Shown here one piece after another: positions 1-4,798 of a DNA stretch of 7,208 nucleotides. A program made the translations under genes and the position numbers. This DNA is from Ktedonobacterales bacterium (GTDB lineage: Bacteria; Chloroflexota; Ktedonobacteria; Ktedonobacterales; JADMIN01), in assembly GCA_025935235.1 (NCBI GenBank), contig JAICVT010000230.1, forward strand, positions 1 through 7,208, written 5' to 3'. Numbering within the stretch: position 1 is the first letter of the stretch; every line of letters starts with the position of its first letter. The notes under the pieces were generated by a model. It did not search any database and was not told the origin of the DNA. It was given only the letters and a program-made list of their open reading frames with translations.

Positions 1-10
1 CGAAGCTGCT

Positions 11-49
11 CTGGTTCCCTCACTGGTTCCCGCAAAGGAACCTGTTCCC
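11..49 (+). repeat. CTGGTTCCC repeats and hairpin at element left side
   Basis: CTGGTTCCC occurs at 11-19 and 23-31 (12-bp period) and as CTGTTCCC at 42-49. GGTTCC (25-30) pairs with GGAACC (37-42) around a 6-nt loop, and TTCCC (45-49) with GGGAA (53-57) around 3 nt. They lie directly before the ribosome-binding site of the transposase remnant, so they may be transposase-binding repeats or translation-control hairpins. The role is inferred from position only. Confidence 0.4.
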
Positions 50-140
50 GGAGGGAAACGTGGGTGGCCAACGAGACCGAGATGACCCGTGATGAGCGCA
101 GCACGTACTTGAAGGGGATGCACCCACGCTATCACCAGAC

Positions 141-210
141 GCATCGCGTGAGGCGCATCGCGTGGGGCGCATCGCGTGGGGCGCATCGCGTGGGGCGCAT
201 CGCGTGGGGC
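141..210 (+). repeat. 14-bp tandem repeat, five copies
   Basis: The unit GCATCGCGTGGGGC stands five times head to tail at 141-154, 155-168, 169-182, 183-196 and 197-210. Only the first copy differs (A for G at 151). It lies inside the transposase remnant between the HQTHR and ALLDE codons. The unit is not a multiple of three, so each added copy shifts the frame. Near identity of the copies suggests recent expansion. There are no spacers, so it is not a CRISPR array. Confidence 0.95.
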
Positions 211-288
211 GAGGCGCGCTCCTGGACGAGCTCGGATGGGATGGAGCAGGTGACGGGGCTGCATCGCCCGAGCCTGGTGGGGCGGCTG

Positions 289-332
289 CCTGGTCCACGC
301 CTGGTCCACGCCTGACCCCAGCCTGGCCCACG
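289..332 (+). repeat. 11-bp tandem repeat, four degenerate copies
   Basis: CCTGGTCCACG is present at 289-299 and 300-310, CCTGACCCCAG at 311-321 and CCTGGCCCACG at 322-332. The three extra copies add 33 nt, which keeps frame but brings in a TGA stop (313-315). Without them the remnant would read LPGPRLTRRPRQRQ, which suits the transposase family. The copies are more diverged than those of the 14-bp tract, so this expansion may be older. Confidence 0.8.
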
Positions 333-378
333 CCTGACACGGCGTCCCCGCCAGCGCCAGCGGGGACGGATGTATGGC

Positions 379-426
379 GCGCCACCGCACCGCGCCACCG
401 CACCGCGCCACCGCACCGCGCCACCG
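379..426 (+). repeat. 13-bp tandem repeat, 3.7 copies
   Basis: GCGCCACCGCACC is perfect at 379-391, 392-404 and 405-417, followed by a partial copy GCGCCACCG at 418-426. The tract begins at the point where recognisable transposase sequence ends (after the RMYGA codons), and may mark the edge of the internal deletion. Confidence 0.9.
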
Positions 427-570
427 AGCGGTTGCGCTTGCCGCGCAAAGGACCTGAGTGCGCCAACCACGCGCCTCGCGACGTGCCGGACGTGCCGATG
501 GACGCGCATCTCCTGGGAGACGCGCGACCCCGGCCACTGGGCGGGAACATCTTCATTTGAGTTGACGCGC

Positions 571-625
571 CCCGGCCCCCTCGCCCTGCGGAAGAGGGGG
601 AGCCGGAGACGGGAGCGAGGAAGAC
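571..625. repeat. REP-like palindromic element, copy 1
   Basis: CCCCCT (576-581) can pair with AGGGGG (595-600), and CGGC (573-576) with GCCG (602-605), giving an imperfect hairpin with alternative registers. The right flank GAGCCGGAGACGGGAGCGAG resembles the flank of the copy near 3951 (GAGCCGGAGGCGAG). AGCGAG (614-619) also pairs with CTCGCT (629-634). It sits between the element remnant and the promoter of the CHAP gene. Resemblance to the two other copies marks it as a dispersed intergenic repeat. Confidence 0.6.
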
Positions 626-658
626 GGGCTCGCTATCCCCAACACGGCCTATGGACCG

Positions 659-687
659 TCGCCATGCGTGCGCGCGCATGCTACACT
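659..687 (+). promoter_or_regulatory. Candidate promoter of the CHAP gene
   Basis: TACACT at 682-687 serves as a -10 box, and TCGCCA at 659-664 is a weak -35 box, 17 bp apart. The core GCTACACTG is shared exactly with the candidate promoter just before the ABC-F gene. A start about 7 bp downstream would give a leader of roughly 75 nt before the ATG at 769. Weak consensus match; the shared -10 core is the main support. Confidence 0.4.
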
Positions 688-757
688 GGCTGAGTAAGAG
701 GAGGCTCGCTCCCTTGTGCGGCCTTGAAAGCCAGCGTCGCGTCGGCGCCAGTCTCAA

Positions 758-771
758 AAGGAATCGCGATG
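758..771 (+). promoter_or_regulatory. Ribosome-binding site deciding the CHAP start
   Basis: AAGGA (758-762) lies 6 nt before ATG at 769. An upstream in-frame TTG at 724 has no comparable Shine-Dalgarno, so the ATG is chosen as start. Confidence 0.7.
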
Positions 772-1836
772 GATGCGATAGACCGCCAGCGAACCCGCAA
801 AGCGCCCCGGATCGCGCGGGACGCTCAGAGTCCTCAGAATCCTCAGAGTCCTCAGGATGCCTGGGGTCCGCAGACCCCGCGTACCTCGCAGGTCTCGCAG
901 CCGCGACCGACCGTGCGCACGCCACAGGTCTCGGCGCCGACTCGCACACAGGCGCAGGTCAGCGAGACAGCGACCACGCTGGTCACGCGCGTGGGACCGA
1001 CTTCCGCCCGCCTGCCCGCCACACGAGCGTCCCAGGGGGCGGAGGCCGAGAGCGACGACATGGTGATGGTCATCGCGCCGCGCCGTGTAGTGGCCCCGAC
1101 CGCGCCGACCCGCGCGCCGCGCACTGGCCGCCCGGTGCTGAGCACGACGATGCGCTTCGTGGTGGGCATCGTCTGCATCGCCGCGGTGATGGCGGTCGCG
1201 CTGGGCTACAATGTGCTGCATTCCGCCTCGGCCACCGGCGCCGATGTCGCGGGGGCCGTGCCGCCGCCATCGGGGCGCGGGCCGATCACGGCCTCGGTCG
1301 GCGTCATCGTCGCCGCGCCGCCGCCGCAGTCGGTGCATTCGACCGGGACCGTCTCGCCCTATCAGGCGCAGGTCGTCACCACCTCCTCTGGCGGCTCCGT
1401 CTCGGCCAAGGGTCGGCTCTCGCTAGAGCCATGCCAGGCGAGCTACATGTTCGTGCCGAACATCGGCCAGTGGACCGTGCCGCCGGGCTGCTATGCCAAC
1501 ATCTACGTGCCCAACCGCGCCAACTACATCCAGGCCGCTAGCTGGGGCTACTGCAACTGGTGGGTTGAGGTGACGCACCCCAACGCGCCCAACATCACCT
1601 ACGGCAATTACCCGCGCGGCACGACCCCAGTGGCGGGCGCGGCGATCTTCTTCGACGGTGGCGAGCAGGGCGCCGACCCCGCTGGTCACTGGGCCGAGGC
1701 GGTGGCCGTCTCGCCCGACCACTACTGGGTGCTAATCAGCGAGATGAACTTCGCATGGCGCGGCGGCGGCTTCGGCAAGATTGACTATCGCTACATTCAC
1801 GTCTCGCCGCACGTCCACTTCCTCTACGGCGTGTAA
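769..1836 (+). CDS. Membrane-anchored CHAP-domain protein (putative cell-wall hydrolase)
   Basis: 355 aa from the ATG with AAGGA upstream. Residues 1-127 form a long cytoplasmic tail rich in Pro, Thr, Gln, Ser and Arg. Residues ~128-150 (MRFVVGIVCIAAVMAVALGY) form one transmembrane helix after an Arg-rich stretch, so N-in/C-out topology is expected. A Ser/Gly/Pro linker follows, then a CHAP domain at ~220-355. Its catalytic Cys262 lies in the WGYCNWW motif and His307 in GHWAEAVAV; the ISEMN motif (Glu325, Asn327) is the likely third residue. CHAP (NlpC/P60-like) enzymes are amidases or endopeptidases of peptidoglycan. Cys222 and Cys241 may form a disulfide outside the cell. It appears to be monocistronic, followed by a strong hairpin. 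The domain call is firm; the substrate is unknown. The tail could be a regulatory or interaction region, or low-complexity filler. Confidence 0.82.
   Translation: MDAIDRQRTRKAPRIARDAQSPQNPQSPQDAWGPQTPRTSQVSQPRPTVRTPQVSAPTRTQAQVSETATTLVTRVGPTSARLPATRASQGAEAESDDMVMVIAPRRVVAPTAPTRAPRTGRPVLSTTMRFVVGIVCIAAVMAVALGYNVLHSASATGADVAGAVPPPSGRGPITASVGVIVAAPPPQSVHSTGTVSPYQAQVVTTSSGGSVSAKGRLSLEPCQASYMFVPNIGQWTVPPGCYANIYVPNRANYIQAASWGYCNWWVEVTHPNAPNITYGNYPRGTTPVAGAAIFFDGGEQGADPAGHWAEAVAVSPDHYWVLISEMNFAWRGGGFGKIDYRYIHVSPHVHFLYGV
824..857 (+). repeat. 9-bp in-frame repeat in the CHAP gene tail
   Basis: TCCTCAGAR/TCCTCAGGA units stand at 831-839, 840-848 and 849-857, with a partial unit CTCAGAG at 824-830. 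They encode QSPQNPQSPQ in the cytoplasmic tail. Being 9 bp, the unit can expand or contract without breaking the frame, so tail length may vary between strains. Confidence 0.8.
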
Positions 1837-1876
1837 CCTGACCACCTTGCCCTGTGGGCAAGGGAATCTGGTAGCT

Positions 1877-1903
1877 CCCCTCCCCCGCTTTGCGGGGGAG
1901 GGG
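1877..1903 (+). terminator. Strong hairpin after the CHAP gene (REP-like copy 2)
   Basis: Twelve perfect base pairs (1877-1888 with 1892-1903) enclose a TTT loop, 40 bp after the CHAP stop codon. No T-run follows, so a classical Rho-independent terminator is not proved. The arm CCCCTCCCCCGC and a GGTGGTGGGAGCG-type flank relate it to the elements near 571 and 3931, so it is probably a dispersed palindromic repeat that may also stop transcription or protect the 3' end. The rest of the 124 bp gap holds only the ABC-F promoter. Confidence 0.6.
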
Positions 1904-1922
1904 CTGGTGGTGGGAGCGCGCC

Positions 1923-1952
1923 TTGCGGCCACCTTGCGCTGTCGGCTACACT
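1923..1952 (+). promoter_or_regulatory. Candidate promoter of the ABC-F gene, possibly leaderless
   Basis: TTGCGG (1923-1928) and TACACT (1947-1952) are 18 bp apart. The -10 box ends only 8 bp before the ATG at 1961, so a normal start point at 1958-1961 would leave almost no leader. GAGG (1953-1956) is only 4 nt from the ATG and would mostly lie upstream of the transcript start. GCTACACTG is identical to the core at 681-688. Confidence 0.45.
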
Positions 1953-1960
1953 GAGGTCGT

Positions 1961-3910
1961 ATGTCTATCGCAGTTGTCTCCGACCTCACGATGTCTTTCG
2001 GCGCCGAGCTGATCTTCAGCGGCGTCTCTTTCCGCGTGGACGCGCGCGACCGCATTGGACTGGTCGGCCCGAATGGCGCGGGCAAAACGACGCTGCTCAA
2101 TCTGCTCGCCGGGCGGCTGGAGCAGGAGCGCGGCGAGATCGCGCTCGCTCAGGGCGTCAGCGTCGGCTATCTGCCGCAGGTGGCCGACTTTCATCCGGAA
2201 CGCAGCCTGGCCGACGAGATGCGCGCCGTCTTCACCCATGTGCGCGCCTGGGAGCGCGAGCTGGCCGAGCTGGCCGCGCGCATGAGCGATCCGGCGGCGC
2301 TGCGCGATCCCGAAGCCTACCACGCGCTGCTGGAGCGTTACGCCGAGATGCAGGCGCGCTTCGAGCACGCCGGTGGCTACACCATCGAGCCGCGTGTGCG
2401 GCAGGTGCTGGATGGCCTCGGCTTCACCCGCGAGCAGCAGGAGGCGCCCGCGCGCCAGCTCAGCGGCGGCCAGCAGACGCGCGCCGCGCTGGGCCGCCTG
2501 CTGCTGTTGGAGCCTGATCTGCTGCTGCTCGATGAGCCGACCAACCACCTCGATCTGGCGGCGCTGGAGTGGCTGGAGACGTATCTAGGCGCGTGGCGCG
2601 GCGCGGTGATCGTCGTCTCGCACGATCGCTACTTCCTCGACCGCGTCACCACCCGCACCATTGAGATCGCCCACCAGCGCGCCGAGCTGTACCCCGGCGC
2701 CTATTCGAAGTATGTGCAGATGCGCGCCGAGCGGCTGGAGCGCTGGCGCAAAGACTACGAGGCGCAGCAGGAGCACATCGCCCACACCGAAGAGTTCATC
2801 CGCCGCTACAAGGCCGGGCAGCGCGCCAAAGAGGCGCGTGGCCGCCAGAAGCAGCTCGACCGGCTGGAGCGCATCGAGCGACCGCCGACCGAGAGCACGA
2901 TCAAGTTCCATCTGGGCGCGGCCATCGAGCCGGGGCAGATCGCGCTGACGACCGAGAAGCTGGTGGTCGGCTTCGAGGGTGGCAGTGACGGCGCAGCGCT
3001 GCGCGTGCGGATGGCCGACACGATCGTGGAGCGCGGGGCGCGTATCGGGCTGATCGGCCCGAATGGCAGCGGCAAGACCACCCTGCTGCGCACGCTGGTC
3101 GGGCAAATTGCGCCGCTGGAGGGCCACCTGACATTGGGACGCAACGTGCAGATCGGCTACTACGCCCAGACACACGAAAACCTCAACCTCAACGCCACCC
3201 TGCTGGATGAGATTCGCCAGGTGAGCCAGCTGAGCGAGGAGGGGGCGCGCGGCTATCTGGGCCGCTTCCTCTTCACGGGCGACGATGTCTTCAAGCCGGT
3301 CGGCGCGCTGAGCGGCGGCGAGCGCAGCCGCGTGGCGCTGGCCAAGCTGACGCTGCAAGGGGCCAATACGCTGGTGCTGGACGAGCCGACCAACCACCTC
3401 GATCTGCCCGCGCGCGAGGCGCTGGAGGGCATCCTGCGCGAGTACGACGGCACGCTGATCTTCGTCTCGCACGACCGCTACTTTGTGGATGCGCTGGCGG
3501 AGGGCATCTGGGCGCTGGAAGGTGGCGAGGTGGTCGTCTACGAGGGCAATTACAGCCGCTACCGCGCCCGCCGCGCGCAGATCGAGGTGGCGGCGCAGCA
3601 GGCGGCGGCGCGCGAGGCGACGCTGGCGGCGCAGGCCACTGAGGCGCAGGAGCAGCCCGCCACACGCGGGGCGCCCGCTCGCGGCGGCAAGCGCGGCAAG
3701 CGCGGCGCAGAGCCAGCGGGGCGCTCGGTGGAGCAGGTAGAGCGCGAGATCGGCGAGCGCGAGGCGCGGTTGGCGGCGCTGGAGACGGAGCTGTCTAGCG
3801 CCAGCGCGGCGGCGGATGTGGCGCGTGTGGCCGAGCTGGGCGCCGAATACGAGCGCGAGCAGGCGCTGATCGAAACGCTCTATCAGGAGTGGCAGCAGCT
3901 GGCGAGCTGA
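1961..3910 (+). CDS. ABC-F family ATP-binding protein (ribosome-associated)
   Basis: 649 aa with two complete ATPase domains and no membrane segment. Domain 1: Walker A GPNGAGKT (36-43), signature LSGGQ (167-171), Walker B LLLLDEP with Glu192, H-loop His221. Domain 2: Walker A GPNGSGKT (366-373), signature LSGGE (450-454), Walker B LVLDEP with Glu475, H-loop His504. The interdomain linker (~245-308) is highly charged and helical (KAGQRAKEARGRQKQLDRLERIE), as in the P-site tRNA-interacting motif of ABC-F factors. The C-terminus (~545-649) is an Ala/Gln-rich stretch, a basic RGGKRGKRG patch (574-582) and a coiled coil, like Uup/YdiF-type members. Such proteins bind the ribosomal E site and relieve stalled translation; some give resistance to ribosome-targeting antibiotics. 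All catalytic residues are intact. The subfamily, and whether it is a resistance or housekeeping factor, cannot be settled from sequence reading alone. Confidence 0.93.
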   Translation: MSIAVVSDLTMSFGAELIFSGVSFRVDARDRIGLVGPNGAGKTTLLNLLAGRLEQERGEIALAQGVSVGYLPQVADFHPERSLADEMRAVFTHVRAWERELAELAARMSDPAALRDPEAYHALLERYAEMQARFEHAGGYTIEPRVRQVLDGLGFTREQQEAPARQLSGGQQTRAALGRLLLLEPDLLLLDEPTNHLDLAALEWLETYLGAWRGAVIVVSHDRYFLDRVTTRTIEIAHQRAELYPGAYSKYVQMRAERLERWRKDYEAQQEHIAHTEEFIRRYKAGQRAKEARGRQKQLDRLERIERPPTESTIKFHLGAAIEPGQIALTTEKLVVGFEGGSDGAALRVRMADTIVERGARIGLIGPNGSGKTTLLRTLVGQIAPLEGHLTLGRNVQIGYYAQTHENLNLNATLLDEIRQVSQLSEEGARGYLGRFLFTGDDVFKPVGALSGGERSRVALAKLTLQGANTLVLDEPTNHLDLPAREALEGILREYDGTLIFVSHDRYFVDALAEGIWALEGGEVVVYEGNYSRYRARRAQIEVAAQQAAAREATLAAQATEAQEQPATRGAPARGGKRGKRGAEPAGRSVEQVEREIGEREARLAALETELSSASAAADVARVAELGAEYEREQALIETLYQEWQQLAS

Positions 3911-3930
3911 GGGCGCGGCCCCCACCCCCA

Positions 3931-3985
3931 ACCCCTCCCCCGCGACGCGGGAGAGGGGAGCCGGAGGCGAGGCGCTGGTGAGGGC
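3931..3985. repeat. REP-like palindromic element, copy 3
   Basis: CCCCTCCCCCGC (3932-3943) pairs with GCGGGAGAGGGG (3947-3958) around a GAC loop: 12 bp with one C-A mismatch. The same stem length and 3-nt loop occur at 1877-1903, and the flank GAGCCGGAGGCGAG resembles the one at ~600-620. It begins 21 bp after the ABC-F stop and may act as a 3' end structure for that gene. Confidence 0.65.
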
Positions 3986-3990
3986 TAGTT

Positions 3991-4050
3991 CCCAGCCCGC
4001 GCAGGCGGGCTTTGCAGCCAGAGGCCCGTAGCCTGCGGGTTTACCCGCCA
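3991..4050. repeat. Second hairpin element, likely dispersed repeat or terminator
   Basis: AGCCCGC (3994-4000) pairs perfectly with GCGGGCT (4005-4011) around a 4-nt GCAG loop, followed by a short TTT (4011-4013). A second hairpin, GCGGG (4035-4039) with CCCGC (4044-4048), follows. The first could terminate ABC-F transcription. The whole block resembles dispersed intergenic repeats I recall from Chloroflexota-like genomes, which is unverified. Confidence 0.5.
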
Positions 4051-4104
4051 GAGCGCCCCCGCCGCGCCATCCACTGTTCCGAAGAATGATGCAAACGACA
4101 AAAT

Positions 4105-4122
4105 GAGGAGAGCAGGCCCATG
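4105..4122 (+). promoter_or_regulatory. Ribosome-binding site of coaE
   Basis: GAGGAG (4105-4110) stands 9 nt before ATG at 4120. The A-rich stretch just before it (4081-4104) is the least GC-rich part of the gap and a likely place for a promoter, but no clear -35/-10 pair could be picked. Confidence 0.65.
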
Positions 4123-4734
4123 CCATACATCCTGGGGCTGACGGGCAACATCGCCAGCGGCAAGACCACCGTCGGGCTGATGCTGCTGGAGCTGGGCCTC
4201 TCGACTTACATTGACGCCGATACGGTCGTCCACGAGCTGTATCTGCCGGGGCAGGCGCTGCCCGCGCGGCTGGCCGAGGCGTTCGGCCCGGCTGTGTTGG
4301 GCGCCGATGGCGGGGTAGATCGCCGCGCGCTGGGCGCCATCGTCTTCGACCATCCCGAGCGCCTGCGCCAGCTCGAAGCAATCGTTCATCCCGCCGTGCG
4401 CGAAGCGTTGCTGGCCAAAGTGCGCGCCTTGCCCGCCGACGCCATCGGCGCGCTCGACGCCATCAAGCTCGTCGAATCGGGCTATGCGCCGTTCTGCCAT
4501 GGCCTCTGGATCGTCACCTGCCCAGAGGAGATACAGATGCAACGCTTGACCCAGCAGCGCGGCCTCAGCGAAGAGGAAGCCCGCGCGCGCATCGCCGCTC
4601 AGCCTCCCATCGAAGCGAAGCTGCCGCTGGCTACCGCCGTCATCCACAATGACGGTTCGCTCGACAGCCTGCGCCAGCAGGTGACGGACGCCTGGCGCGC
4701 CTTCGTGGCCAGCCTCCCGCAGCAGCGCCCCTAG
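4120..4734 (+). CDS. coaE: Dephospho-CoA kinase
   Basis: 204 aa, the usual length for CoaE. It phosphorylates the 3'-hydroxyl of the ribose in dephospho-CoA with ATP, the last step of coenzyme A synthesis, in the cytoplasm. Seen: P-loop GNIASGKT (9-16), the IDADTVVHELY acceptor-binding motif (31-41), LEAIVHPAV (85-93), and a lid region QRLTQQRGLSEEEARARIAAQ (141-161), ending with the family-typical IHNDGSLDSL. Where many CoaE have a 'PLLFE'-type strand, this one has AIKLVESG (114-121), a variant I associate with Chloroflexota. The start is fixed by GAGGAG 9 nt upstream. pyk follows after 62 bp without a terminator, so the two are probably cotranscribed. Confidence 0.93.
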   Translation: MPYILGLTGNIASGKTTVGLMLLELGLSTYIDADTVVHELYLPGQALPARLAEAFGPAVLGADGGVDRRALGAIVFDHPERLRQLEAIVHPAVREALLAKVRALPADAIGALDAIKLVESGYAPFCHGLWIVTCPEEIQMQRLTQQRGLSEEEARARIAAQPPIEAKLPLATAVIHNDGSLDSLRQQVTDAWRAFVASLPQQRP

Positions 4735-4783
4735 CGCGCTCACCGCCACCCGCTCGGCTGGCCTCGGCGCCCGCACGAGGGAG

Positions 4784-4798
4784 ATGAGTAATCCTCAT
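4784..4798 (+). promoter_or_regulatory. Small hairpin overlapping the pyk start codon
   Basis: ATGAG (4784-4788) can pair with CTCAT (4794-4798) across a TAATC loop, hiding the first two bases of the pyk ATG (4797) and its nearest purine-rich stretch. GAGGGAG (4777-4783), the better Shine-Dalgarno, is about 13 nt from the ATG, unusually far; folding of the hairpin would change the effective spacing. The stem is short and may be chance. Confidence 0.3.

Larger units (their letters stand above)
64..384 (+). pseudogene. Broken N-terminal fragment of an integrase-type transposase
   Basis: A GTG at 64 follows a good Shine-Dalgarno GGAGGG (50-55). The frame reads TRDERSTYLKGMHPRYHQ, then runs into a 14-bp tandem repeat. 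Beyond it ALLDE (216-230, another frame), MEQVTGLHRPSLVGRLPGPR (241-300) and RRPRQRQRGRMYG (340-378) can be read. This order (YLxxMxxRY..., LLDE, VTGLHRxSL, RxRxRGRxYG) matches the N-terminus of DDE/rve-type transposases usually annotated as 'integrase catalytic domain-containing protein', as I remember them. Removing four of the five 14-bp copies (56 nt) puts ALLDE back in the start frame. The extra 10 nt at 231-240 then account for MEQ being in the frame seen. TGA at 313 stops the frame inside the 11-bp repeat. After YGA nothing of the catalytic domain is recognisable. Not functional. Confidence 0.55.
1..570 (+). mobile_element. Decayed, internally deleted insertion-sequence remnant
   Basis: The stretch has no intact gene. 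What is seen: three copies of CTG(G)TTCCC near the left side (11-19, 23-31, 42-49), a readable transposase N-terminus from 64, three tandem-repeat tracts, and on the right an oppositely oriented GGGAAC (543-548) next to a T-rich 'catcttcatttgag'. CGCAAAGGAACCTG at 31-44 recurs with a one-base deletion at 444-456. Repeated short motifs at both ends, with opposite GTTCCC/GGGAAC orientation, suit transposase-binding ends of an element that lost its catalytic domain. The exact boundaries and any target duplication cannot be fixed, because the left edge lies at or beyond the window start. Inference, moderate confidence. Confidence 0.45.

Noticed and set aside
141..210. CRISPR-like array
   Set aside because: The five 14-bp units are directly adjacent with no spacers and are too short for CRISPR repeats.
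370..693. Small genes in the frames after the 13-bp repeat (to 560 or 693)
   Set aside because: Translations are repeat-derived (PHRATAPRH...) or low complexity with no family resemblance; the start at 370 is an internal codon of the transposase remnant.
724..768. TTG start giving a 370-aa CHAP protein
   Set aside because: The ATG at 769 has AAGGA at ideal spacing, whereas the TTG has none; the 15 extra residues add no feature.
571..768. Riboswitch in the leader of the CHAP gene
   Set aside because: The hairpins match the dispersed repeat elsewhere in the window and no known riboswitch core could be recognised.
20..949. 309-codon minus-strand open frame over the left region
   Set aside because: It crosses all three tandem repeats and the start of the CHAP gene, has low-complexity Arg/Ser/Pro composition and no recognisable domain; it is an open frame created by high GC.
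651..1541. Plus-strand frame overlapping the CHAP gene (296 codons)
   Set aside because: Overlaps the frame with a good ribosome-binding site, helix and CHAP motifs; no domain of its own.
2585..4381. 598-codon minus-strand open frame antisense to the ABC-F and coaE genes
   Set aside because: It lies opposite two clear genes with intact motifs and crosses two intergenic hairpins; its Arg/Ala/Leu-rich translation is a GC shadow.
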